A stretch of 64,000 nucleotides of DNA from Leguminivora glycinivorella (GCF_023078275.1 NC_062972.1:13390191-13454190), one strand, 5' to 3'; shown: positions 21,964 to 36,100, counted from the first letter of the stretch. Notes: generated by a model from the letters alone, not told the origin. Made by a program: numbers and translations.

Positions 21964-24505
21964 AAGTTGATGTGACTGGAGAGTATACTGCTGACAAGTG
22001 GTATCGTTGTGATCGGTAGACTTTACTGAGTACGAAATAATGACTTGTCGCATTCTCAGACTGTGGGGGGGTTAACTATGACGTCACAAAGATCGCGGTC
22101 CCGGGTTTCAATTTTTTGCCAATTTGTCTAGAACCCCTTATCCAATTTTGAAAAATGAGGTGTCGATTGAAAGCGTATAACATGCTGATTAAGATTTCTT
22201 ATAAGTGAAAAGTATAGTTTTGTTAGTTATTTTTTAATTAACAATAATGCAAAAAATACTTTTTTTTTACTCTCTTTTTTGATTTTTGTGACTCAAAAAG
22301 GCAATGAAAACAGCCACTTAGCTAAAAAATATGTTATATAAATCATTTAACTACATTATTAAGCTATCTGTTGCTTTTTAAATTTCTACGATCAGATAAT
22401 AAATAAGCAAACTACAAGCACATACCTGTAGGCGGGGAGTACCGCTTGACACGCGTTCCCATACATTCGGCGTCTACCAAATTACACCTCGCGCAAAATT
22501 CGTTTCAAGCAGATATACCTCTAATCTTATTCATCGTAACCTATCAATATTGGTATCATTTGAAAGTACAATTAAAGTCCTTTAAGAAACAATATCAACC
22601 ATTTTCTTAAAATCAATAATCGCCAGTCTACGGTGGTTACAAAGAAAAAAAGCGGGGATGCAATTTTACGGGTTCTCTAGGTTTGATACCCTAGACGAGT
22701 TTAAAAGGGGAGGTAAAGGTTACATATGGGTTGTTCTCTGGCCTGAAAGCTACACAGAGGCCCAGGGGAGGAAAAACTAGGGTTTAAGTTTAGTTTTAAG
22801 TATTTTTTTCTTTTATTTGTTGATTTTATTGTGTTTATTTTTTTTTATAATTTTATCAAGGATACACGTTGGTTGAAAATTCCCTTTTTTATGAGAAATG
22901 TGATAAATTTCATGCCATTTTCCGATAGAGACTAAAATTAACTTTCAAATAAGGCCACATAGTCATACTTTTACTTATATAATACCAAGTAATACCGTTT
23001 GAAAAACGACTTAGAGGTGCGGTTTTTTGACCCAGTAGGTAATAAAAAGTAATCGTAAAATCAAAACGATTGGACTTCGGTCGTTATATACATTAAATCA
23101 CTAAAATGAAGTTACCTATAATGTTTTAGTAATTATAATCATCACTTTTAGCCACTTTTCTCAAAACATAATTATTCAACAGAAGTCAAGATAACATTAA
23201 GAGCATATTTATTATTAATAATGCGTTATAAATATGAAATAGTTGTTGGGGTACACTTGATAAGTACATGCAGCTCCTGCAAATACACTCAGTGTCAAAA
23301 AAATCACACATCTCAATCGTTTGCGTTTAAGCAGTATTGACCCACATATTAGAGAGCAGGGCACGCAGGCCGCCTCGTAAGACTATGTGTGGCACTGAGG
23401 AACCAGTGAAGTCAGGTCTATGGATTGCTACACTGCTGTCCCGCTTGCACTACTCCGCCGGGGCTATTACCCTTAATATTATATAAGTAAAAGTATGACT
23501 ATGTGGCCTTATTTGAAAGTTAATTTTAGTCTCTATCGAAAAATGCCATGAAATTCATCTCATTTCTCATAAAAAAGGGTATTTTCACAAAAAAAAACCA
23601 GCGTGTATTCTTGATAAAATTAAAAAAAATTAAACACAATAAAATCAACATATAAAAGAAAAAATAGCTTAAAACTAAACTTAAACCCTAGTTTTTCCTC
23701 CCCTGGGCCTCTGTGTAGCTTTCAGGCCAGAGAACAACCCATATGTAACCTTTACCTCCCCTTTTAAACTCGTCTAGGGTATCAAACCTAGAGAACCCGT
23801 CAAATTGCATCCCCGCTTTTTTTCTTTGTAACCACCGTAGACTGGCGATTATTGATTTTAAGAAAATGGTTGATATTGTTTCTTAAAGGACTTTAATTGT
23901 ACTTTCAAATGATACCAATATTGATAGGTTACGATGAATAAGATTAGAGGTATATCTGTTTGAAACGAACTTTGCGCGAGGTGTAATTTGGTAGACGCCG
24001 AATGTATGGGAACGCGTGTCAAGCGGTACTCCCTGCCGACAGGTATGTTATTGTAGTTTGCTTATTTATTATCCGATCGTAGAAATTTTAAAAGCAACAG
24101 ATAGCTTAATAATGTAGCTAAATGATTTATATAACATATTTTTTAGCTAAGTGGCCGTTTTCATTGCCTTTTTGATTCACAAAAATAAAAAAAGAGAGTA
24201 AAAAAAAAGTATTTTTTGCATTATTGTTAATTAAAAAATAACTAACAAAACTATACTTTTCACTTATAAGAAATCTTAATCAGCATGTTATACGCTTTCA
24301 ATCGACACCTCATTTTTCAAAATTGGATGAGGGGTTCTAGACAAATTGGCAAAAAATTGAAACCCGGGACCGCGATCTTTGTGACGTCATAGTTAACCCC
24401 CCCACAGTCTGAGAATGCGACAAGTCATTATTTCGTACTCAGTAAAGTGTACCGATCACAACGATACTACTTGTCAGCAGTATACTCTCCAGTCACATCA
24501 ACTTC
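21964..24505. repeat. giant inverted repeat (arms about 1.02 kb, spacer about 490 bp)
   Basis: The left arm (21964-22985) starts AAGTTGATGTGACTGGAGAG. The right arm (23476-24505) ends with its exact inverse. The arms stay near-identical throughout, including the landmarks TTAACTATGACGTCACAAAG, AACCCATATGTAACC and AAGGCCACATAGTCATAC, with scattered substitutions and small indels. The spacer is single-copy here, with a GC-rich end (23350-23470). Neither arm has a protein-like frame. It could be the long inverted termini of a DNA transposon with a deleted core, or a hairpin-RNA locus. Confidence 0.9.
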
Positions 24506-25404
24506 AAAACTAGACGACTTTTTTCAATTCCGCCGCCTTACTATAGTGTTTTGTTGTTTTTTCCTACATCTACAAGATTAGTTATATTATCTTTTTACCC
24601 AAGTGACTAAATAATAAAAGTTATTTATTTCAGGTGGGTTTTAGGTTCCACACAGTTTAGGGAGCTTTAACCAATCTACTTTTATCTGCGGTTTTTTTCG
24701 CAACGGGAAACCGACGTAATAATTTTCAGACGCACTCGTCGAAATGTATATTATGTATGAAATATAGCGTAATATGTTCTCTATGAGCTGGCCCGTGTTT
24801 ATGATCCGTCTCTTATTTTTTAAAGCAAAATGGTACCTACTTATTTGCAAGAGCGCCGAGAACACAAACAATGTAAACAGGTGCACAAAATTACAAATTC
24901 ACTTCACTTAGCTACCAGTTTTTTTACGTCAATATACAATTTTACTTTATTCCTGTATCCTGGTATGATTTCAAAAAATATGCATCGATATATCGATATT
25001 TGAAGATTGATTGACATTAGAGCACTTTTTTCTAGAAATTGTTTAGGCCATAGACAGTAGAAACTAGAAAGTAGAAACACATCATGTCTCTGGTATAGAC
25101 AAAGACTCATATTGCGGCAAAGAAGGATAAATATTAAAAATTCGTCAAATGAACGAAAACTAGCGCGGTATTGTCAGATGCATGATGTGATGCAGGGGGT
25201 TCATGCATTTAGAATTATTAGTAAATAGTAATCCTCAGGAGGCTCCAAAAATATTTGTCAATGGCAAAATGTCTTTGCTGTTAAACACACTCTATTCAAG
25301 ATGTTATTAAAAAAACATAATGACAAATTTGTTTGTCTGTCAAAAATATTTGATCTTGAGTGCTATGTTTTCATTTTCTATTTCTATGTTTTTCAACCCT
25401 TTTT
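24506..25404. other. unrecognised AT-rich intergenic sequence
   Basis: Short frames at 24641-25110 lack domains and sit in AT-rich sequence; no gene is called. Confidence 0.4.
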
Positions 25405-25541
25405 AGCGCGTTTTCACATCATCCGATCCGATATCGGATGTCGGGCCGATGTCCCAAATATTTACGCCGCCACCTTTGATTTTTTCCTTTGAAATCCTTC
25501 CTGCATCCGATATCGGATCATAATAATGTGAAATCGCACTT
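25405..25541. mobile_element. MITE with GATCCGATATCGGAT ends
   Basis: AGCGCGTTTTCACAT then ATCCGATCCGATATCGGATG on the left are mirrored by CATCCGATATCGGATC and ATGTGAAATCGCACT on the right. It is 137 bp and non-coding. The palindromic GATATC words resemble a MITE common in moth genomes (memory). Confidence 0.75.
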
Positions 25542-25744
25542 AGGGTCTTGTGAGTCATAAACCGGTTGATACCACTCGTATAACAAGTTTAGAAAAGTCC
25601 ATGTGCTTGAGACCATTCTAAGGACTCGTTTTAACATGTTTTTACCTTTCGTGATCGTTGCCGTCTCTTGCTTTGTTCATAATAGGTATATTTCAGACAA
25701 ATCGATAGCTCATCCCCTTGCCTTTAGACCAATCTGAGGGCTCC

Positions 25745-26189
25745 TTTTCTTTTTAACCGACTTCAAAAAAGGAGAAGGTTCTCAATTCGACTGAATGTTT
25801 TTTTTTTTGTTTATTTTTTTTTTGTATGTATGTTACTCGATATCTCCGAGAATCGTGGATCGATTTTCAAAATTTTTTTTTTGATCGAACGGGTATAACC
25901 CCGAGATGGTCCCATTGGGACCAAGTCAGGGTCTGATGATGGGATCTTGGAGAAATCGAGGGAACTCTTCAAATTTTAGGCACATGTAAGGTTTTTAGTG
26001 TATTTTTCAAAGGTACACCAGTATTTACGCCTGACGGTAGTAATTTTATGTGGCTGAGCTGATGATGGAAGGTCAACTCCTCAATGGTTAGGAGTTAAAG
26101 GATAATTATTTCACTTCTGTACATATATTCAGACTGATACATATAATATCACTAGGAACCACTAAAAATCAACAAATAAATAAACTTTT
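25745..26189 (+). repeat. interspersed lepidopteran repeat (CCGACTTCAAAAA type), copy 1
   Basis: It begins TTAACCGACTTCAAAAAAGG and continues with TTCTCAATTCG, poly(T), CGATATCTCCG and CTGATGATGGGATCTTGGAG. Parts of the same family recur at 30630-30722, 31393-31545 and, in reverse, 33241-33476. It is non-coding. I recognise it as a very common moth/butterfly repeat but cannot assign its class. Confidence 0.7.
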
Positions 26190-26542
26190 TTACAAAAAAT
26201 AAAGCTGCCTTCAAAAATAAGCGCGTTACAAAACACGGAGAAACTAAAAAGCCAAAAATAATAAACCTTTGAATTCAGATTTCTTATCGTATTGCAATAA
26301 TCTAAACATCCAAATTATAAACAAATCAATTATTTTTGAAGGCGGGGCCAGCCTGCGCATGGTTGGGAGGGGCAAACAGGTCTGGTACCGACTTCAAAAA
26401 TAATTGATTTGTTTATAATTTGGATGTTAAGATTATTGCAATACGATAAGAAATCTGAATTCAAAGGTTTATTATTTTTGGCTTTTTAGTTTCTCCGTGT
26501 TTTGTAACGCGCTTATTTTTGAAGGCGGTTTTATTTTTTGTA
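26190..26542. repeat. near-perfect 155-bp-arm palindrome
   Basis: The left arm (26190-26346) contains AAGCGCGTTACAAAACACGG and ends TTTTTGAAGGCGG. The right arm (26388-26542) is its inverse, with a spacer of about 41 bp (GGCCAGCCTGCGCATGG..). The right-hand part restarts with CCGACTTCAAAAA, so the palindrome is probably formed by two oppositely oriented copies of the preceding repeat family. Confidence 0.85.
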
Positions 26543-26735
26543 TGTCTTTCCCATCACGGAACAATGGTGTTCCGGACCTTTGGGAGGCGTGCGCGGGGCC
26601 GAAGCCAACGCGTAGAGGCCCTTTCGACACTTTAATGAAATGTAAGGGGTACACCGAGCGGATGTTGCCCTTGCCCGTATCATGGGACACACGCAGAGGC
26701 AACACCCGCCAGGGTGTAAGGACTATTTGAGAGTT
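26543..26735 (+). repeat. GC-rich dispersed repeat, copy 1
   Basis: Text including GGAACAATGGTGTTCCGGAC and GCGCGGGGCCGAAGCCAACG. It is matched in the same orientation at 53079-53195. Non-coding; class unknown. Confidence 0.75.
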
Positions 26736-26956
26736 AATGGAATCTAAAATGAACTGGTCTATTTTGATGAAAGTGATGGACTAAATACTGGGCTATGGAT
26801 AAAAAACCGGACGCCTGCCTAATAAAACGGTATCCAATTTTATTTTTTGTTATTATTATGATCGTGATCCAACCACAGACCTATCATCCCACTTCTATGG
26901 ATCCAACGAAAGTTCAATGTCTGATAAATAAACTTCCTCTTTTCTTGACATTTCAG

Positions 26957-27143
26957 AAAGAACCTTAGTCTGCAGCCAGTAGACAGAGAGGAGGATGCAG
27001 CTTTGTTCACATATCGCGACGTGAACAGAACGCACGTGGCCGTCGTGCTAGCGCAGCCGGTCGACGCGTTGGTCGACAGCGACTCACCGCAGAACGTCGT
27101 CAAGTTCCGACTGGGATGCGACTACGACGCTGGAGACGACTTA
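26957..27143 (+). CDS. cadherin exon 1 of the model (EC1 part)
   Basis: It follows a pyrimidine tract and TTTCAG and ends TTA before GTGAGT. It is 187 nt: one leftover base then 62 codons, reading '..LSLQPVDREEDAALFTYR' to 'FRLGCDYDAGDDL'. It ends in phase 0, matching exon 2. The PVDREE text is cadherin-like. At least one upstream exon must exist. Confidence 0.75.
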
Positions 27144-30100
27144 GTGAGTACTTAAGTTTCTAGAAAATGTTCCGTCATATTGATACAAGGTGTATCAAAG
27201 TCCAGTTTATATCAAACGAAAGCTAAAGACGCTGTTGACATACTGCGGAATGAATCACATGCACGTGGCGGTCATGCTAGCGCAGCTGGTCGACAGCGAC
27301 TCACCGCAGAACGTTGTCAAGTTCCGACTGGGATGCGACTACGACGCTGGAGACGACTTAGTGAGTACTTAAGTTTCTAGAAAATGTTCCGTCATATTGA
27401 TACAAGGTGTATCAAAGTCCAGTTTATATCAAACGAAAGCTAAAGACGCTGTTGACATACCGCGACATGAATCACACGCACGTGGCGGTCATGCTAGCGC
27501 AGCCGGTCGACAACGACTCACCGCAGAACGTCGTCAAGTTCCGACTGGGATGCGACTATGATGCAGGAGACGACTTAGTGAGTACTAAATATTCCGCCAG
27601 AATGACACATACTGTCGAGTTCAGATTGTATCAAAGGAAGGCTTACGGCGCTGTTCATATACCACTTCGTGAACCGAATACGCACGTGGTCGTCGTGCTA
27701 GCGCAGCCGGTCGACGCGCTGGTCGATCGCACATTGCACGTCGACCGACAGCGATTCGCCGCAATACGTCGCGCGTCGTCAAGTTCTGACTGGGATGCGG
27801 CTACGACGCGGGATCGTGCTAGCGCAGCCGGTGGACGCGTTATTCGATAACGACTCGCCGTAGAACGTCATCACATTCCGGCTGTAGAATATGTTCTGTC
27901 AGAATGTATCTATTGTATCTAAGCGCTGCCCACCAACTTTTTATAGATTTTACGTATCAGTGGCGTAGCGTCGATACAGCTCGATTCCCAACGGGTTCCC
28001 TTTTCTAATTCTGCAGTATTTGTAGAAGTCCATGCAAAAAGATCCCAAAAACCCCTTCGGCTTTACCAATGAAAATCTTCATGCTTCGCCACTGTTACCT
28101 ACCAGTGGTATTATATACCTATACCTATTTTTGGAAAGAACAGTTTACTCAGATAAATTTTCTCGTTAGCACAATCGCAGACAGCATTTACTATCAAATA
28201 AAACTAGTGACTGTGAAATATAGGCTTTTAATTCTACAAAACTTAACTTTTATTTTTTAAATGTTAAACTTGAATTTGTGAACGGCATTTTCGTTGGAGA
28301 AGTGACAGTAAGATTACTTGACGCGACTGGAATTAGACTTTAGACTGTCCCTAAGTCTGATATGCTAAAATATTTTGATCTAAGCCTGGTCTTTATTAAG
28401 CTAAGTTTTAAAATTTATATCTGATTAAAATTTTAATTCTAAAATCTAATTAAAATTTATATCTAATCAGAGGTACAAGTATGCCCGATTGAGCCGAGCA
28501 TTAAGATATCACTGCGATAAACGAAGTAATCCTCAACGTAATGGAAAATGCTTTCATTGATTTGCAGTTCTTTAGCAGGTACGTGTACATAACCGTAAAG
28601 TTAATCCTTATAAAATAACTAGCTTTTGCCCGCGGCTTCGCTCGCGTTAGAAAGAGACAAACAGTAGCCTATGTCACTCTCCATCCCTTCAACTATCTCC
28701 ACTTAAAAAATCACGTCAATTCGTCGCTTCGTTTTGCCGTGAAAGACGGACAAAAAAGCAGAGATACACACTTTCCCATTTATAATATTAGTATGGATTG
28801 TTCTAACTGGGATTTGGAATCAATCGGCATCGGCATATATTTTTTAATAATTTTCTTTATTTGTGGATTTTAGCCTATTTTTTTTGATCTCACGCAATAA
28901 GTGGGATCGATACCTACCTATTAGAACTAAGTTTGTCAAAAATTACCCTTTTCTCCCAACCTGTATGTATGTATTTTCCTAAATATGTAAACGCCATCTT
29001 CATTACTCATTTGAAATCGAGGTATCATCTTCGAAGATCATTTTCGCGTAGGTAGCAGCACGGGAAACTTTATGAACTCCATTGACTTGACTCAATAATT
29101 TAATACACGTAGGTAGAGCATTATTAGCATATAACACCGGGTGGGTAGGTAAACAACGTTAACTAAATTACAACTAAACGAATTGGTAATGTCTATTTTT
29201 TTGTGCTGCTGCACGACCTTAGAGGTATATTTTAATTTTACGAGTGGGTGTAACATTTTACATTGTCTGAATATTTGAAAGCTTTCAAATACCAACCTCA
29301 ATTAACAATTTGCACGGATTTCGCTACTGACGTAGGCACCTATTTCGTAACGCGCAGTAAGGTTAATGAATACTAACCTAATTTACACAATTGGAATTTA
29401 AAAGTACAAAAAGTCCAAATTACCTAAATAGGTTTATTCCCAAATGTAGCCTAATTTCAATTTAGTTTTGGGTCTGAGTGGTAAAGCGATGTGCGCACTA
29501 ATGTGGGATGATTGACGATAACAACTGGAATGTGATGCAGACGGGGGTCGAAGCAATCAAATACTTACTAAATCTACATGAATCTTGAAACTTATAGATT
29601 TCAGATTTTATTCAAAGTGCGTGGGTAGATTGCTGATGTCTCCAAAAACCTATTACGCACTTCATCTTAGTAAATAGGTACCTTTTGGCGTAGCATGGTT
29701 AATTGGTTATTAAGATTCGACTATTATAACCAGTCCAACGTAAATTTTTATAATAGACTTTTAAATAAGTACTAAATTCTAGTCACAATGTCGAAGACCT
29801 AAAGTAAGTTACAATCAAGTATTGTCACCTGTTTGTTAAGTTTATACTTTTATGATTAGATTATTGGGATTATTGAAGCAAAAAAAGCTAAACAAACAGG
29901 AAAGTTGTTTCATTAAGGGCCGGTTGCACCAAACCGTCTGTCTCCGTTAAAGCGTTCGTTAAATTTTATTGTATGGGAAGTTCCATAGACGTCTGCTGCG
30001 TGACGATGATGTGTCTGTCAAATGTAGTTGATGCAACTGGCCCTAAGCCTGCAAACATCTGTAAAGGTGAATTAATATATATTACCAAAATCCCTTTACA

Positions 30101-33100
30101 ATAGGTTGATCATCATCATTCACTGGCCATTATCCCAGTCATTTGGCGTTTCTCTCTCCGTCTCTCTTCCTCTTCCAAAACTCTCTACCTCTCATCATAT
30201 CAATATTCACTAGGCTGATAGTGATAATATTTAGTTGTATTTTTCCGGTCCGCGAAACCAAAAATGTCTAAAAATATAATTTAAACGTAAACGTCGCGAT
30301 ATACACTCTCGTAAATCTGTGGCATTAAGGTCTCGCCATAAACTTGAGTGGAGGCGATGAACTGTGTGAACTCTCCTTTACCGACATTATTTGCATAATT
30401 TGCACTTGGATCGTTCTGATGTATTGTTATTTACATTCAAGTTCACATTCTGCGCACCTTAGAGATTCTGAGATGAAATAAAAGTGAAATAAAGAAATAT
30501 CAAGCATCTTAAAAAGAAATTTGTCCACCGTAAAGTTTGTCATGATTCTAGACATAAATATTTTATGTTTACCCTCTGATAGAGCCTCTCCTCTACCATA
30601 AGTTTTAATAGTCATTTTTAAGGAACGTCGTTTTCAATTCTGTATGTTTTTTTATGTTTGTTCCTCGATATCTCCGTCGTTACTGGACCGATTTTTATTT
30701 TTTTTTAATTGAATATATATCTATACACGGTGTTTCCGGTATCACTCAAAACCTCAGACACCCCAACTGATTTTTATTTTTTTAAACTCATCTAGAGTAT
30801 TCATCTTTTAATCTGATGGTTACTTTTTTTGAAATTGAATTTTTAATTTTCTGTACAGCTCTACTTGACTTTTAGCTTTACACTCAATAAAATAATTGCT
30901 AACTACCATCATAAACCATAAAACTATTTATTTGTGTACGTTACTGCAACGACATAAGGTTTATCAATAGACAGCTAAGATGTCACTGTAAAACACTTTA
31001 AAGCTTTGTCACAATAAACTTCCAATTGGACAGGTAATCGCAGTAAGCTAATTTAAACCCAATATTCAAAATGACAAGGTTGTAATTGATTTATGATAAA
31101 CATTAAGATTAAACTGACAAACAACGTCAAACTCGTAGCGGAAAAAATAATCGTCCAAGTAACCAGCCAGTATTAAATCCGCCAAATACTGAAAAAGGTA
31201 AACAACCTCTAGCAATGCGATATACACAATGTTGTATTACGAATAAAATAGAATAGGCACATAAAAAGTAATTAATAATACTAATTTAAATAAAAATATT
31301 ACCCCCGTCAAGATATATCTCAATCGATTCTACTCTCGATTCTGGACAAACGGTTTTCAGGTTTTTAGTGTTAAGCGAAACACGGTGTATATACACAGAT
31401 TGGTCCCATTTTTTAATCGCCGCCCCAAATCTCAAGGAAGGTGGTTCTCAATTCGTCTGTATGTTTTTTTTTTAATGTTTGTTCCACGATATCTCTGTCG
31501 TTACTGGACCGATTTTGAAATTTTTTTTGAAGCCCACTAACCTTGAGTTAAGCGCGTGGTGCAAGTGGCCCTGAGTAGGTATATTTTATTTAGTAAGCAA
31601 TGGTCAAAATTTCAAGGAAAGAAACTGGGTTTTATTAAAAAAAGAAACCCTACTTAATGACATTAGGGTACCTTTAAGCATAAACGTCGATCGCAATGAC
31701 GTTAGAAAGGCTTCAGTGATGTATGCTGATACTGTTATAGCTAGCAGCTCTCAAGTACAAAACACTGTTTTCTTACTTAGCTACGCCTACGGTGCTTTGC
31801 AAAATTGACTTTGATAGGTTTTTCACACTTCGAGAATATTATACTTCTTAAAACTTATAATGGCATCAATCAATGTGGATGATACCAAGGAAAACAGCCC
31901 TACGTAGTCGGCATTAACATTATATCATTTATTTTTTAGCAATTTTCCCAGAGAAATAAGAAGGTTTGCGATGTTACCACAACGCACTGGCTGACGATAG
32001 TGACGATGACTACCTATGTACAGTCATGTTCACAAATAACTTTATAAACCAACATTCCAAATAAATATATGTCTGCACTAACTTATTGTCATTGTCAAAA
32101 AGACGTGTAAACATATTTTTGGCATGTCAAGATGTTTGTGAACTTAACCATAGACTCGTAAAACATAGTAACTACACTTGTTTTGGATTTCATGCCAGTT
32201 TTAAGCCTTTTTGCAAAACATTTAATTATTTGTATGATCTTGTATGAAATCTATTTCCTGTACCTAACAAAGGAAAATAAAATATAATATAATTTTTAAG
32301 AAAAAAAAAACCGTCGCCTTTCGGGTTCTGGTGAAAGCTACTTGCGAATGTTGGATTATGTAGAAATGTGTAAGTATTTTTTAAAACTGCTTTTAATGCT
32401 TTAATTATTAGATGGCAACACAAATGAATATACGTATAACGTTAAGGTTTGAGGAGTTTCCTCAATTCCTCATGAATCCGATTATATTATTAGAAATCGA
32501 AGCTTGATAAACTTTGACTTGAAAACTCAATATGCTTAACAAACATAACTAAATAAATGTCACTGTTCTGAACTTAAATGCATGCTTTTCTTACAAAAAT
32601 ACCAAAGTCACTATGAGTGTGCCGTTCAGATTTGAGGAGTTCGGTTCTGACTATCATTAGCAGTTCCACTGCACCAAATGTCACTGTTCTGGACGTAAGT
32701 GCATGCTGTTCTTATAAAAATACCAAAGTTACTATAAGCGTGCCGTTCAGATTTGAGGAGTTCGGTTCTGACCATCATCAGCAGTTCCACTGTACCAAAT
32801 GTCACTGTTCTAGACGTAAGCGCATGCTGTTCTTATAAAAATGGCAAAGTCACTATAAGCGTGCCGTTCAGATTTGAGGAGTTTGGTTCTGGCCATCATC
32901 AGCAGTTCCACTGCACCAAATGTCACTGTTCTAGACGAAAGTGCATGCTGTTCTTATAAAAATACAAAAGTCACTATAAGCGTGCCGTTCAGATTTGAGG
33001 AGTTCGGTTCTGACCATCATCAGCAATTCCACTGCACCTAATGTCACTGTTCTGGACGAAAGTGCATGCTGTTCTTATAAAAATACCAAAGTCACTATAA

Positions 33101-36100
33101 GCGTGCCGTTCAGATTTGAAGAGTTCCGTTCTGGCCATCATCAGCAGTTCCACTGCACCAAATGTCACTGTTCCGTACCTAAATGCATGCTGTTCCTTTA
33201 AAAACACAAAAATCACCATATGTATGCCTTTCAGATTCGAGGAGTTCCCTCGATTTCTCCAGGGTCCCATCATCAGAACTGGGTTCTGAGAAAAATGGGA
33301 CCAATCTGTATGCATATACATTCAATAAAAAAAATAAATTCAAAATTGGTCCAGTAACGACGGAGATATCGAGGAACAAACATAAAAAAAAAATATAAAA
33401 AAAAAAATAAAAAAAAACATACAGACGACTTGATAACCGTCCTTCTTGAGAGATATGAGGCGACGGTTAAAAAGGGCCTACTGTCTGTCAGATATAATAT
33501 CTGCCTGTCAGTTAGAAGACTTAGAACTTCTAAGTTAGAACTAAGTAAAAAGTGACAGCCCGTGGGCGCTTTAATAATAATAAGCTTCCACATGCCACAC
33601 TGTAAAAAATAAGACTTAATAATGATTTAAGTACCGTGAGAATATAATCGTATCCAAGTCCGTGGTTATTTATAAGATTCTTTTTTTTCTGCCAAGATTT
33701 GATTTCATCAACGCGCAAACACGAGGCTGTACTTACTACGAGAATTGTTTATCGTTTACTTTGTTAATATAATAATGAAGTTGTTTTTACGAATAGACTT
33801 TATCAAAATTCTTGTGTCAATTCAGGTAAATGTCAGGCAAGGTCAAACGTAATATAATTACCTAGCAAGAACAAAGTTCTAATTAATGTTCGTTAGCTTA
33901 CCGATAAAATACCTAGTCTTAGGAATAATTTTATTAAGTACTTATTTAAATATGAATACCAAAGTGGATCGAGTAAGTATATAGATAATAATTATTTATT
34001 GTCAAAGTAAATTGTAGTCACAGCGCATTGACTGCCATCCTGCCGTCTCGACACAGACTTAACTTTTGAACCTCACTTATTAACATTTGGCCCTCTATCG
34101 TAACTTGATACGTGTTGAAATTGTCAAATAAGCAATTAAAATATAAATGTCTTTGTTGATGCCATCAGTACCATATCATGCCATTTTGTCAAGCACTTAC
34201 AACTTGACGTTCGTGCTAGAAAAATATCTAGGTATATTTTATTATTAGTGCCACCAGCACTTACCTAGTACTCGCAATTATAGGTCAAGTAATAAACTTT
34301 TAAAATACTCTCTTACAAAACAAAGGTAAACAGCATTAAAGATGCCCTCTTTTCTTCCAATCGCTTTTCTTGGAATTTACTAACAGCCAAGGCCGAAAGG
34401 ATAATTAAAATCTTCAGAAAACTGGGACAAAGTACACTTTTCTTACCTAAGGCCATATCTGTCATAATGAAAACGACTAGTAATGAAAAGATAAGTTAAT
34501 CCAACCGTTGGGCTTTTTTGCTAGAACTATCTGTTATGGCACAGATAAATGTGAGCCCTAAGGTCGTAAAGATAGAAGTGAAAGTGTTGGGGAACATTAT
34601 TCATAAAACGTTTGCGAGTTAAACGGCGCGGCAGAAAGTTCCTACCAGTGAACTTACCTCTTCTTTGGCACAGTACTGTGAAATAAACAGTATTCTATTA
34701 TTATTATTCTTGACCGGTTCTGAAATATAATTTATAAGTTCAACTTTTATAAGTATACCTAAATTAAGAACAACGTATAACTTCTTGAAATTCAATGTCC
34801 TAATACCTTCGTAAGTACCTTCAATGTCAATTAAGTAAAAAAAAAATTGTAATGCCGCTGCTTCTAATTCGATTGCCAATTTTCTCTTCTATGATAGGTT
34901 GATAGGTCGCTAGAGGTCAACCCAAATAATACGCGAAGCCCAAAGAACTAAACCTCCCACCAGTCCCACAGTGTTGATGTTTTAAAGTTTTTTTTAAGGG
35001 AGATATCTATAGTAACTTTCTATAATAACCCACAAAATAAAAACCCATTAATCTCATGTAATGTTTCCTTATAGGTTTAAAATTCTAGTGTACTGTATAG
35101 TCTCATACTACCAGTTTAAAATGATTGAAAGATTAGTGTATGTCGTTTCGTACTGAATATCTCTATCCCTCTGTGACACTTCCGACCTTAACCCATTTTG
35201 CCGTGGATCATTTTTATGCTCCTGAAGAGCTGTTTATATGAAGCCGCTAGACTTGTGGCTTGTGTCAAACATTATATCAATTTGTTGAAACTATAACGTT
35301 ATTTTTTTAATTATTTCTTATATTTTCTTGAACTTAATTCGACATAAGTAGGTACGATTTTGTTTTTTTTGTAATAAAAAATTGCAAAAAGCTTTTATTT
35401 TTATTTGGGTCAAAACATAGAAGGTAAATTTGACCCACTTCCCGGTTTCCGTGAGCTGAAAATTTGCACACATAATGTAAATCACGTGACAATGCAATAT
35501 TATGATATCATAGAGCTGATCTGGTGATGGAGCAGAAAGGTGGTCATAGGAACTCTGTTATGAAACGTCGTATCCCCATCGAGTAAACGTCTCGGAGAGC
35601 AGTAGATGATTGTTGAAAAAAAAGGTACAGTCGGCGATAAAAGCTTGTGCCAAAAATGAAATTATTGCAAAAAACTTATTAAAGGTGGAATTGAGAGTTC
35701 TTTATGTAGCTAACATAATCAGACAGACCAATTCGATTCGATCCTTTAGATTGATGAAATGAATAACATTGTGGATATATACACTCACAGTGTGTTTAGT
35801 AAAACGTCCCACTTTGTCGGTTACCATTAAGGCGAGATTTACTTGTATCTTCATATGAATAAACTGACAAAGCGACTTTATAGCAATCGACAAAGTGGGA
35901 CGTTTTCCCGTGCACACTCACATAATTATGTGGATAATACGAAAAATTTACTGACATTTTATATTTTTGTTATGATTTTGTTGTCCTATGCACTTTTGGC
36001 AGTGATAGTCCTGAATCAGCAAAAAATCCCAATGCTGTTAAAACACACTAAAGTAGTATTATTTACATTTGCAGATATCCGCATACTTGTCGGTGACGGT

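Noticed and set aside
27407..27850. 147-codon frame as an independent gene
   Set aside because: It runs through decayed exon copies and intron text; only its exon-like parts have homology, to cadherin exon 1.
32617..33321. Repeated MRSSVLTIISSST-type frames on both strands
   Set aside because: Products of the 121-bp minisatellite.
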